A DNA stretch of 64,000 bases, from contig NZ_JAIZDA010000002.1 in the NCBI RefSeq assembly GCF_020404405.1, positions 124,001 through 188,000 on the forward strand, given 5' to 3'. The translations under genes and the position numbers were made by a program. The DNA is from Novosphingobium sp. FKTRR1. GTDB taxonomy: Bacteria > Pseudomonadota > Alphaproteobacteria > Sphingomonadales > Sphingomonadaceae. Below are positions 27,098 through 34,297 of this stretch, piece by piece. Within the stretch, counting starts at the first letter, position 1; each line of letters opens with the position of its first letter. The notes under the pieces are model-generated. The model was not told where the DNA came from. It saw only the letters and a program-made list of their open reading frames with translations, and searched no databases.

Positions 27098-27801
27098 GGC
27101 TTGCTCTCCTTGCCCGCGCCACCGGGTTTGCGGCGAGTCGCAGGCGCTGGTTTGGGTTTTGCCCCCTTCTCGACGATCTTCGCCTTGTAACCGCAAAGGT
27201 CAACCACCCCGCAGTGCCAGCATTCGGGGCTGCGCGCCTTGCAGATATAGCGGCCATGCAGGATCAGCCAGTGATGCGCGCCGACGCGAAAGGGCTGCGG
27301 CACCTTCTTTTCAAGCTGCTTTTCCACCGCCAGCGGGGTCTTGCCCTTGGCCAGCCCCGTGCGATTGCCGACGCGGAAGATGTGGGTGTCGACGGCAAAC
27401 GTCTCTTCGCCAAAGGCGCAATTGAGCACGACATTGGCGGTCTTGCGGCCGACGCCGGGCAGCGCGGTCAGCGCATCGCGATCGGCGGGCACTTCACCGC
27501 CATGTTCGCGCACGAGGATCTCGGCCATGGCGATCACGTTCTTCGCCTTGGAGTTGAACAAGCCGATGGTCTTGATGTGCGCCTTCAGCCCCTCCTCGCC
27601 CAGATCGAGCATCTGTTGCGGGGTCTGCACCAGCGCGAACAGCTTGCGCGTCGCCTTGTTGACGCCAACGTCGGTCGCCTGCGCCGACAGCGTTACGGCA
27701 ACCAGCAACTGGTAGACGTTGCCATATTCCAGCTCGGTCTGCGGATCGGGATTGGCCTCGGCCAGCCGCTGGAAAAACGCGAAGATGTCGGCGCGGGTCA
27801 T
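27094..27801 (-). CDS. nth: Endonuclease III
   Basis: DNA glycosylase/AP lyase for oxidised pyrimidines in base excision repair. The 235-residue protein has the helix-hairpin-helix LPGVGRKTANVVL (near 113-125, with the catalytic Lys), the catalytic Asp in VDTHIFRV, and the C-terminal 4Fe-4S ligands C-x6-C-x2-C-x5-C (in CKARSPECWHCGVVDLC). A Lys/Pro-rich tail follows. It lies 10 bases after dapB and overlaps the DUF6491 start. Confidence 0.97.
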   Translation of the reverse strand: MTRADIFAFFQRLAEANPDPQTELEYGNVYQLLVAVTLSAQATDVGVNKATRKLFALVQTPQQMLDLGEEGLKAHIKTIGLFNSKAKNVIAMAEILVREHGGEVPADRDALTALPGVGRKTANVVLNCAFGEETFAVDTHIFRVGNRTGLAKGKTPLAVEKQLEKKVPQPFRVGAHHWLILHGRYICKARSPECWHCGVVDLCGYKAKIVEKGAKPKPAPATRRKPGGAGKESKP

Positions 27802-27811
27802 GCTGCGGCGC

Positions 27812-28540
27812 TCAAAGATCGAGCACCTCGGCCATGGTGTAGCGCCCCGGCGCCTTGCCCAGCAGCCAGCCCGCCGCGCGCACTGCACCGCGCGCGAAGA
27901 TACCACGGTTCTCGGCCAGATGCGAAAGGCTGATGCGTTCGTTGTCGGCAAGGAAATAGACGGTGTGATCGCCCGAGACCGAACCGCCGCGCAGGCTGGC
28001 AAAGCCGATGGCGCCTTCCTCGCGCGCACCGGTCACGCCATCGCGTCCGCGCTGCTCGACCTCGCGCAGCGACACGCCGCGCCCCTTGGCCGCCGCCTCG
28101 CCCAGCAGCAGCGCGGTGCCCGACGGCGCATCCACCTTCTTGCGATGATGGGTCTCGACGATCTCGATGTCCCAGTCCTCGCCCAGCCGCGCGGCGGCTT
28201 CGTGCACCAGATGGGCAAGCAGGGTAACGCCAAGCGAGGTGTTGCCGGTCTGCAGCACCGGAATGCTTACCGCCGCCGCATCGATCAGCCAGTGGTGACG
28301 CTCTTCCAGTCCGGTGGTGCCGACCACGATGGGTATGCCCGCGTGGATGGCGGCATCGAGGCTGTTCTCCAGCCCGGCGGGGGCCGAAAAATCGACCAGC
28401 ACATCGGCGGTGGTAGCAAGAGCGGCAGGATCGTCACCCTTGTCCACGCCACCGGCATAGACGTGGCCAGCGGCCACGATGGCTTCCTGAAGCGCCTGGC
28501 CCATCCGTCCCTGGCTGCCCACCACTCCGATTCGTGCCAC
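27812..28540 (-). CDS. dapB: 4-hydroxy-tetrahydrodipicolinate reductase
   Basis: Reduces 4-hydroxy-tetrahydrodipicolinate with NAD(P)H in DAP/lysine synthesis. The 242-residue protein has the Rossmann loop GVVGSQGRMGQAL (near 5-17) and the catalytic block ETHHRKKVDAPSGTALLLG (near 131-149). The start is GTG at 28540. It leads the dapB-nth-DUF6491 group. Confidence 0.97.
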   Translation of the reverse strand: MARIGVVGSQGRMGQALQEAIVAAGHVYAGGVDKGDDPAALATTADVLVDFSAPAGLENSLDAAIHAGIPIVVGTTGLEERHHWLIDAAAVSIPVLQTGNTSLGVTLLAHLVHEAAARLGEDWDIEIVETHHRKKVDAPSGTALLLGEAAAKGRGVSLREVEQRGRDGVTGAREEGAIGFASLRGGSVSGDHTVYFLADNERISLSHLAENRGIFARGAVRAAGWLLGKAPGRYTMAEVLDL

Positions 28541-28657
28541 GTGTCCTGTCCCTTGCCCGGGCGCGGCCCCGCGAAGGAATCCGCACAATGCATCTGTCTC
28601 AGGGCCAAGTCCTTGCGGCACAATTGCGCCGCTGCCAAGGGGGTGGCGCGGCAGAAG

Positions 28658-28948
28658 TCAGTCCTTGAGCGCCTCGCCCACCTTGTGCGCCTTTTCATCG
28701 ACCTTGGCGGCCGCCTTGTCGGTGGCCAGCTTGGCGTCGCGCAGTGCCTGTTCGCCGGTGGCCTTGATGCTTTTGGCGGCATGATCGGCTGCATCGCCCA
28801 GCGCCTGCCCACCGGTGGCAAGGTCGGTACTGGCCGCATCGGCTTCGACATCGGCGCGGCGTTCGGCCGATGTGTCGGGCGACTTGCTGCAAGCCGCCAG
28901 CGGCAGCAGCAGCACTGCACCCAACATCAGGAAGGGGATCGGTTTCAT
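28658..28948 (-). CDS. Small lipoprotein, hypothetical
   Basis: A 96-residue protein with signal peptide and lipobox LAAC (17-20), followed by an Ala/Lys/Asp-rich helical body (AADHAAKSIKATGEQALRDAK and similar), which resembles late-embryogenesis-abundant or YtxH-type stress proteins in composition. The function is unknown. It lies between glsB and dapB on the same strand. No EcfG-like promoter was found before it. Confidence 0.75.
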   Translation of the reverse strand: MKPIPFLMLGAVLLLPLAACSKSPDTSAERRADVEADAASTDLATGGQALGDAADHAAKSIKATGEQALRDAKLATDKAAAKVDEKAHKVGEALKD

Positions 28949-28990
28949 GTGCAGTCTCCTGGGGGGGCGGCATCATGGCGATCCGCTCCC

Positions 28991-29020
28991 GATGTTGCCT
29001 GATGGTGCCTGATGTTGCTG
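28991..29020. repeat. 10-bp imperfect tandem repeat, three copies
   Basis: GATGTTGCCT, GATGGTGCCT and GATGTTGCTG follow one another in the spacer between the lipoprotein gene and glsB. Confidence 0.75.
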
Positions 29021-29036
29021 ATCGGCGGGTGCCGGT

Positions 29037-29288
29037 TCAGCGCAGCGTGCCGCGACGGAACAGGTTGGCCACCGCCAGCAGCAGCACAGCGCCGATCAGC
29101 GAGACCGCGAAGGTGTTCACGGTCAGCGGGCCGTTGTTGATGCTGCCATGCGAAAAGATCAGGCCGCCGATGAACGCGCCGGCGATGCCGACCACGATGT
29201 TGCCCAGAATGCCATAGCTCTCGCGCATGATAAGGCCTGCCAGCGCGCCGACGACGGCCCCGATGACCAACCACAGAATGATACCCAT
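29037..29288 (-). CDS. GlsB/YeaQ/YmgE family stress-response membrane protein
   Basis: An 83-residue protein with three Gly-rich helices (MGIILWLVIGAVVGALAGLI; YGILGNIVVGIAGAFIGGLIF; AVSLIGAVLLLAVANLF), the typical transglycosylase-associated (Tag1/GlsB) fold. Members are often under general stress control, and here a motif GGAAC-N16-GGTT matching the EcfG consensus apart from one base lies about 30-56 bases upstream of the ATG. AGGAG precedes the start. Confidence 0.9.
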   Translation of the reverse strand: MGIILWLVIGAVVGALAGLIMRESYGILGNIVVGIAGAFIGGLIFSHGSINNGPLTVNTFAVSLIGAVLLLAVANLFRRGTLR

Positions 29289-29319
29289 CTTGCAACTCCT
29301 CTCTTTGTCCTGCGGGATA

Positions 29320-29344
29320 AACCGGGCACTTGCGCAGTTGTTCC
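29320..29344 (-). promoter_or_regulatory. EcfG-type promoter upstream of glsB
   Basis: On the minus strand, GGAAC (29344-29340), 16 bases, GGTT (29323-29320). The EcfG consensus is GGAAC-N16/17-(C)GTT, so only the first base of the -10 element differs. The motif ends 31 bases before the glsB ATG (29288). Confidence 0.65.
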
Positions 29345-29496
29345 GAGCGCCGATCGCGGCGGGGCACGATTTATTCGCCCGCACCCGGAACCTTGACGAA
29401 ACCTTTTGCCCGCTCATGACTTCTCTGCGGTGACGGCCGGTCGCTTTGTCTTCCCCCGCCGAAGCGATCGGCCGCACCTGAGGAGGAATTTCCAAC

Positions 29497-30612
29497 ATGA
29501 GAAAACTGTTTCTTGCCGTGGCCCTTGCCACGACAGCGCTGGGCGCGACCGCCCATGCCGAAGGCGCCGGACCCTATGTCACCGTCGAAGGTGGTGTGGT
29601 CCTGCATGACAAGGCCAAGGTCTATGGTCCGTCCGACACTTTCGAACGGCTCGACCGGTTCAAGACCGGCTGGGAAGCCGGCGGCGCGCTGGGCTATGAT
29701 TTCGGGGGCTTTCGCCTTGAAGCCGAAGGCTTCTACAACCGCGCCTACCTGAAAAGTCAGGATCGCGCCCCGTCGGTGATCGCACCGTTCGGCTATGTCG
29801 ACGGATCGAATGGCCTGCGCGGACGGACCACCACGGTCGCCGCGATGGCCAACGCCTTGTTCAGCGTCGGCAAGGTCGGCGGCGTCAAGCTCTATGCCGG
29901 TGGCGGCGCCGGCTGGGCGCGGACCTCGCTCAAGGAAGACCTGCCCGGTGCCGATCCGGTGCGCGGCCGTTCCAACGGGTTTGCCTGGCAGGCCCTGGCC
30001 GGCCTGACCGCGCCGATCAGCGACCACATCGACCTTGGCGTCAAGTATCGCTACTTCCGCCCCGACAATGCCGACAAGTTCTATCGCGGCACCGGTTTCG
30101 AACAGACCGCCAAGCTGCGCTCGCACTCGGTGCTGGCAACGCTGACGTACAACTTCGGCGGCCCCAAGGTCGAGCCCATCGAAGAACCGGTCGCAGCACC
30201 GCCGCCGCCCCCGCCGCCTCCGCCGCCTGCTCCGCCGCCGCCCCCGCCGCCTGCAGTGGTGTGCAACACCGGTCCGTACATCGTGTTCTTCGACTGGAAC
30301 AAGTCGGACGTCACCGCCGAGGCTGCTACCATCCTCGACAATGCCGTCACGGCTTATGGCAACTGCGCCAGCGTGCCGATCATGGTCGCAGGTTATGCCG
30401 ACGCTTCGGGCAGCAAGACCTACAACGTCGCGCTGTCGAACCGTCGTGCGGACGAAGTGCGCGGTTATCTGACCTCGCATGGGGTCACGGGTTCGGCCAT
30501 CACCACCAAGGGCTTTGGTGAGGACAACCAGCGGGTGCCCACCGCCGACGGTGTGCGCGAATTGCAGAACCGCCGCGTCGAGATCACTTATGGTCCGGGC
30601 GCAGGGATGTAA
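29497..30612 (+). CDS. OmpA family outer membrane protein
   Basis: A 371-residue protein with a cleavable signal peptide (MRKLFLAVALATTALGATAHA), an N-terminal beta-barrel (about 22-230) and a proline-rich hinge (about 234-254) joined to an OmpA-type peptidoglycan-binding domain (about 260-365) with the conserved YIVFFDWNKSDVTAEA and LSNRRADEVRGYL motifs. It anchors the outer membrane to peptidoglycan. AGGAGGA precedes the ATG by eight bases. A terminator follows at 30651-30679. No EcfG-type promoter was seen. Confidence 0.94.
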   Translation: MRKLFLAVALATTALGATAHAEGAGPYVTVEGGVVLHDKAKVYGPSDTFERLDRFKTGWEAGGALGYDFGGFRLEAEGFYNRAYLKSQDRAPSVIAPFGYVDGSNGLRGRTTTVAAMANALFSVGKVGGVKLYAGGGAGWARTSLKEDLPGADPVRGRSNGFAWQALAGLTAPISDHIDLGVKYRYFRPDNADKFYRGTGFEQTAKLRSHSVLATLTYNFGGPKVEPIEEPVAAPPPPPPPPPPAPPPPPPPAVVCNTGPYIVFFDWNKSDVTAEAATILDNAVTAYGNCASVPIMVAGYADASGSKTYNVALSNRRADEVRGYLTSHGVTGSAITTKGFGEDNQRVPTADGVRELQNRRVEITYGPGAGM

Positions 30613-30650
30613 TTCCCGACGCACCAAGACTGCAAAGCCTTACGTCGAGG

Positions 30651-30679
30651 GGGGGCCGGAGCGATCCGGACCCCCTTTT
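30651..30679 (+). terminator. Rho-independent terminator after the ompA-family gene
   Basis: Ten-base stem with one bulged A (GGGGGCCGGA against TCCGG-A-CCCCC), four-base loop and TTTT at the end. Confidence 0.8.
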
Positions 30680-30748
30680 CGTTGTTCGCACTTTTCGCCG
30701 TTCAGGTGTGGCGATGGCAGCGGCGTTTGCAGCAGCGCCGTTTGCCAG

Positions 30749-30786
30749 AAAAAAGCCCCGGAAACGCTTGGCGGCGTTTCCGGGGC
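30749..30786 (-). terminator. Rho-independent terminator after ecfG, leftward
   Basis: Perfect 13-base stem (30755-30767 with 30774-30786), six-base loop, followed on the minus strand by six Ts (30754-30749). It lies about 50 bases past the ecfG stop. Confidence 0.9.
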
Positions 30787-30837
30787 TGATCGTCATTCGA
30801 TCGTGGGGTCATCGTCGCCCTGATCGGGCGACGAATT

Positions 30838-31491
30838 TCAGGCTGCAGCGACCTGCGTCAGGTCGTAGTTGCTGGCGACTTCGTGCAACTGGGCGAAGAA
30901 GGCGTCGAGCACTTCGCCTTCGAGCACGAAGTTGTGCCGGTTGTCGGGCATCACCCCGTTTTCGAGCATGGCCGACATCGTGGCGCGGGCGCGGGCGATC
31001 CGGCTCTTGACGGTCCCCAATGCAACCCCGCAGATGTCGGCAATATCTTCATAGCTGACATTGCCCACGGCCATCAGCACCAGCACTTCGCGCTGGGCGG
31101 CCGGCAACGTGCCAAGCGCGCGCAATACGTCGGTGGCCTCGATCCGGCTTTCCTGGCCGCCGCTGGTGACCAGAATCCGTTCGGCCACCGCTTCGTCATA
31201 TTCACCGACGAAGCGGTTGCGCCGGACCAGCCCGTAATAGTGGTTGCGCAAGATGGTGAAGGTCCAGGCGCGAAAGCTGCTGTCGGCGACATAGCGGTCG
31301 CGCGCGGCCCACGCCTTCATCAGCGTTTCCTGCACCAGATCGTCGGCGCGATCGCGACAGCCGCACAGCGACCGGCCAAAGGCGCGCAAGTGCGGGATCG
31401 AATCGGTCAAAAGCTGATGGAACTCGGCATCGGACACACGCTGGTGGGGCGGAAAGTCGTCGTCGGGCATGTTCGTGGAATCGACGGTCAT
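30838..31491 (-). CDS. ecfG: ECF sigma factor EcfG, general stress response
   Basis: A 217-residue ECF sigma factor. Sigma-2 reads LRAFGRSLCGCRDRADDLVQETLMKAWAARDRY with AWTFTILRNHYYGLVRRNR, and sigma-4 reads LPAAQREVLVLMAVGNVSYEDIADICGVALGTVKSRIARAR. Its length and these motifs fit the EcfG (ECF15) group, which in alphaproteobacteria directs RNA polymerase to stress genes and is held by NepR until PhyR-P releases it. A GGAGGA box precedes ATG 31491. A likely autoregulated promoter lies at 31524-31548. phyR is divergent 370 bases upstream. Confidence 0.92.
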   Translation of the reverse strand: MTVDSTNMPDDDFPPHQRVSDAEFHQLLTDSIPHLRAFGRSLCGCRDRADDLVQETLMKAWAARDRYVADSSFRAWTFTILRNHYYGLVRRNRFVGEYDEAVAERILVTSGGQESRIEATDVLRALGTLPAAQREVLVLMAVGNVSYEDIADICGVALGTVKSRIARARATMSAMLENGVMPDNRHNFVLEGEVLDAFFAQLHEVASNYDLTQVAAA

Positions 31492-31860
31492 GATATCCTC
31501 CGCGTAGACGTACGTTACTCGCCAATGGTCCCGAAAACAAAAGGTTCCGTACGGCACCCGACTTATTTCGCCCTATCGCGGTCGTTTCAGTCGAAACGGT
31601 CGCGGCGTACGGCCAAGCGCATCGGCGAAGTGAAAATCGCCGCGAAAATATTTGCACCGGCCCGGAACAAAACCGCCGCTCGGCCACATAGCTAAGGTGG
31701 GTTCCGGCATGGCCCCGGGTCTTGCCGCTGACGAACTTGTCCGGCCATCTAACCGGCCCGGCCCGTCGATTTATCAAGGGGGTAACGTCGTGACAGTGTA
31801 TGGCAAAGTGGCGGCCCGGACAAAGGCTGAAACACCGACCTTGCTGGGGATCACGCGATC
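31492..31860. other. Divergent intergenic region between ecfG and phyR
   Basis: About 370 bases with no supported gene. It carries the EcfG-like promoter of ecfG at 31524-31548. It also holds a 6-base inverted repeat CGTTTC-AGTC-GAAACG (31583-31598). A GGAAC at 31664-31668 has no GTT 16-17 bases downstream, so no EcfG promoter for phyR could be assigned. Confidence 0.6.
31524..31548 (-). promoter_or_regulatory. Candidate EcfG promoter upstream of ecfG
   Basis: On the minus strand GGAAC (31548-31544), 16 bases, CATT (31527-31524), one base from the CGTT consensus. It ends 32 bases before the ecfG ATG (31491). Autoregulation of ecfG is known in other alphaproteobacteria. Confidence 0.55.
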
Positions 31861-32733
31861 ATGATGACTGCTGCGACAACACCGACCGCACCGACTACTC
31901 CGCTGCCGGGGTCAGGACCGCTGACCGGCACGGGTGCGGTGAACGCGCCGGTCACGCCAAACGACCGGCTGACGGCGGCGTTGCCCTTGCTGCGACGCTA
32001 TGCGCGGGCGGTGGCCGGGTCGCAGGCCTCGGGCGACGCCTTTGTGCGCGCCACGCTCGAAGCCGCGCTGGCCGATCCGGCGATGCTGGCACAGATCACC
32101 GCCAGTCCGGTCGGACTTTATACCGCCTTCACCAAAGTGTGGACGTCGGGGCACGAGACCACCGCCGACCACACCGCCGAGCCGACGCAGCGCCATGGCT
32201 CGCAGCTTGAACGCATCCCTTCGCGCCAGCGCCAGGCGCTGTTGCTCAACCAGCTCGAAGAGTTTCCGATCGCCGACACCGCCGCGATTCTGGGGCTTGA
32301 AGAAGCCGAAGCGCAGCGGCTGGTCGATGCCGCTCTGGTCGAACTGGCGGGCGACCGCATCGCCAGCTTGCTGATCATCGAGGACGAGCCGCTGATTTCC
32401 AGCCACATCGCGATGATCATCGAGGAAGCCGGGCACACCGTGGCCGCAACCGCCACCACTGCCGCCGAAGCACGCGCCGCATTCGACAGTTTCCGCCCCG
32501 ACCTTGTGCTGTCCGACGTGCAACTGGCCGATGGCAGCACCGGGATCGAGGCGGTCGACGCCATCCTCAGGATCAGCCCGGTGCCGGTGATCTTCATTAC
32601 CTCGTTCCCCGAGATGCTGCTGACCGGCGAGCGCCCCGAGCCGGTGTTCCTGATCAGCAAGCCGTTCCGCGAAGAAACGCTCAAGACCGCCATCAGCCAG
32701 GCGCTGTTCTTCGGCGGAAACTATGGGCGTTGA
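31861..32733 (+). CDS. phyR: PhyR, anti-anti-sigma response regulator
   Basis: When phosphorylated, PhyR binds NepR and so frees EcfG. The 290-residue protein has a sigma-like N-terminal domain (LLRRYARAVAGSQASGDAFVRATLEAAL; ERIPSRQRQALLLNQLEEFPIADTAAILGL) and a C-terminal receiver (SLLIIEDEPLISSHIAMII, phospho-acceptor Asp in LVLSDVQLADG, conserved Lys in FLISKPF). A Thr/Pro-rich stretch of about 30 residues precedes the sigma-like domain; translation could instead begin at GTG 31939. The upstream promoter was not identified. nepR lies 165 bases downstream on the same strand. Confidence 0.95.
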   Translation: MMTAATTPTAPTTPLPGSGPLTGTGAVNAPVTPNDRLTAALPLLRRYARAVAGSQASGDAFVRATLEAALADPAMLAQITASPVGLYTAFTKVWTSGHETTADHTAEPTQRHGSQLERIPSRQRQALLLNQLEEFPIADTAAILGLEEAEAQRLVDAALVELAGDRIASLLIIEDEPLISSHIAMIIEEAGHTVAATATTAAEARAAFDSFRPDLVLSDVQLADGSTGIEAVDAILRISPVPVIFITSFPEMLLTGERPEPVFLISKPFREETLKTAISQALFFGGNYGR

Positions 32734-32772
32734 ACGGTCCAAAAAGGGTGCGATTGCGCACAAAATCCCGAT

Positions 32773-32797
32773 GGAACCGATAGGTTTTGCAAACGTT
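32773..32797 (+). promoter_or_regulatory. EcfG promoter upstream of nepR, exact consensus
   Basis: GGAAC (32773-32777), 16 bases, CGTT (32794-32797), an exact match to the EcfG consensus. It sits 102 bases before the nepR start. This would give NepR induction by EcfG, a negative feedback loop. Confidence 0.8.
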
Positions 32798-32898
32798 CTT
32801 GGTTATGAACGGCTCCTGTACTCCGGCAGGAGCGCGGCGCCGGGCAGCCTTTCCCCGGTGCCTTGCCCGGCCCGCAGTCATTTCTGGATAGTCGCCCC

Positions 32899-33078
32899 GT
32901 GTCCGAGAACCAATCGCCCTTCTCCCGGCCCGAGCCTTCGGCGGTGACACCGCAAGGCCCCAGGCCGCCCCATTGGGCCGAAGACATCCGCAAGTTCTAT
33001 GACGACGCGGCCAAAGAACCGGTACCGGAAGATTTCCGCGCGCTGATGGAACAACTCGCCCGCCAGATCCAGAAATAG
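32899..33078 (+). CDS. nepR: NepR, anti-sigma factor of EcfG
   Basis: A 59-residue protein that binds EcfG until PhyR-P competes it off. It shows the conserved core WAEDIRKFYDDAAKEPVPEDF, followed by RALMEQLARQIQK. The start is GTG at 32899 (MSENQSPFSRPEP); a longer TTG-started frame is possible. An exact EcfG promoter lies 102 bases upstream. In the usual arrangement nepR is cotranscribed with ecfG, whereas here it lies downstream of phyR. Confidence 0.92.
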   Translation: MSENQSPFSRPEPSAVTPQGPRPPHWAEDIRKFYDDAAKEPVPEDFRALMEQLARQIQK

Positions 33079-33152
33079 GCTCGGTCGGGAAACACGGATC
33101 TGCGTCAGCGCGGCGCAGATCCTTTCGATTGGGCGCTTTGCGGCCACCAAGC

Positions 33153-33185
33153 AAAAGGGCCCCGCCGTTCCCGGCAGGGCCTTTT
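33153..33185. terminator. Bidirectional terminator between nepR and csbD
   Basis: Stem of AAAA-GGGCC-type arms with one bulged G and one mismatch, closing with TTTT on the plus strand and TTTT on the minus strand. It serves the convergent nepR (rightward) and csbD (leftward) genes. Confidence 0.75.
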
Positions 33186-33244
33186 CACTTTTCCGGAACG
33201 GCAATCGGGCACCTGCTTCGCGCAACGCCCGACACCTTCGGGCG

Positions 33245-33421
33245 TCACTCGCCCAGCGCGGCCTTGGCCTTGCCGGCGGCGGTCTGCGCCTTGCCCTTGA
33301 GGTCTTGCACCGCGCCCTTGGCGGTCAGTTCGGCGTCGCCGGTTTCCTTGCCGATGGCTTCCTTGGCCTTGCCGATGGCCGAATTGGCCGCACCGGCCAG
33401 GCGATCCGAGGTCGAACCCAT
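33245..33421 (-). CDS. CsbD family stress protein
   Basis: A 58-residue hydrophilic protein beginning MGSTSDRLAGAANSAIGK, then GDAELTAKGAVQDLKGKAQ and ending KAKAALGE, the CsbD fold. CsbD is a sigma-B-controlled stress protein in Bacillus; its biochemical role is unknown. An exact EcfG promoter lies 51 bases upstream, so it is most likely an EcfG target. It is convergent with nepR across a terminator. Confidence 0.92.
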   Translation of the reverse strand: MGSTSDRLAGAANSAIGKAKEAIGKETGDAELTAKGAVQDLKGKAQTAAGKAKAALGE

Positions 33422-33471
33422 GATCTGTCTCCTTCATCTGGTTGTGCCGAAGCGCGTCGCTTCAACTGACC

Positions 33472-33496
33472 AACGATCGCCACGGCTCGCGGTTCC
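33472..33496 (-). promoter_or_regulatory. EcfG promoter upstream of csbD, exact consensus
   Basis: On the minus strand GGAAC (33496-33492), 16 bases, CGTT (33475-33472). It ends 51 bases before the csbD ATG (33421). Confidence 0.8.
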
Positions 33497-33568
33497 CGCG
33501 GTTTGCGACGAACCGTGCCCCATCGGCGGGCTTGCGATGGACCATGTCCGCCGGATAGACCTCGGGCC

Positions 33569-34297
33569 ATGACCATCAGCGGCAACATCGTGATCCTGAC
33601 CGGCGCAGGCGTCAGCGCCGAAAGCGGCATCGACACCTTCCGCGCGGGCGCCAACGGTGGCCCAAGCCTGTGGGAGCAGCACCGGGTGGAGGATGTCGCG
33701 ACGCCCGAAGCCTTTGCCCGCGATCCCGAGCTGGTGTTGCGGTTCTATGACATGCGCCGCGCCGCCATCCAGACCAAGCAGCCGAACGCCGCGCACATTG
33801 CGCTGGCCCGGCTGGAGCGTGAATGGCCGGTGCGGTCGGGCGGCGGCTCCGTGCTGATCGTCACGCAAAACGTCGATGACCTGCATGAGCGCGGTGGGGC
33901 GACCAACGTGCTGCACATGCATGGCGAGCATCTGAGCGCTTGGTGCACGGCGTGCGACACCCGCCACCGCTGGACCGGCGCGCTGATCGAGCGGCCGCCC
34001 TGCCCGGCGTGCGGCGCGCCCGCGCTGCGCCCCGACATCGTGTGGTTCGGCGAAGTGCCCTATCGCATGGAGGACATCTATCAGGCGCTGGCGCAGGCCA
34101 GCCTGTTCGTGTCGATCGGCACTTCGGGCGCGGTCTATCCGGCGGCAGGCTTCGTGCGGACCGCGCGCGAACTGGGCTTGCAGACGCTCGAACTCAACCT
34201 CGAACGCTCGCAAGGTTCGGCCTGGTTTCACGAGACGCGGCTGGGTCCGGCCACCGCTACCGTGTCAGGTTGGGTGGAAGGCCTGTTAGAGCGCTGA
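33569..34297 (+). CDS. cobB: NAD-dependent protein deacylase, class III sirtuin
   Basis: Removes acyl groups from lysines using NAD+. The 242-residue protein has GAGVSAESGI (near 11-20), TQNVDDLHERGG, the catalytic-region HGE, and zinc cysteines in CTAC and CPAC. The YDMR pattern near residue 61 is the Tyr-x-x-Arg typical of class III enzymes that favour succinyl or malonyl groups. Its end overlaps the convergent moeB-like gene by 12 bases. Naming cobB follows the family. Confidence 0.93.
   Translation: MTISGNIVILTGAGVSAESGIDTFRAGANGGPSLWEQHRVEDVATPEAFARDPELVLRFYDMRRAAIQTKQPNAAHIALARLEREWPVRSGGGSVLIVTQNVDDLHERGGATNVLHMHGEHLSAWCTACDTRHRWTGALIERPPCPACGAPALRPDIVWFGEVPYRMEDIYQALAQASLFVSIGTSGAVYPAAGFVRTARELGLQTLELNLERSQGSAWFHETRLGPATATVSGWVEGLLER

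Noticed and set aside
31664..31684. EcfG promoter for phyR
   Set aside because: GGAAC is present at 31664 but the bases 16-17 further are not GTT.
32118..32693. Leftward 191-residue frame within phyR
   Set aside because: Antisense to phyR, whose sigma-like and receiver domains are clear.
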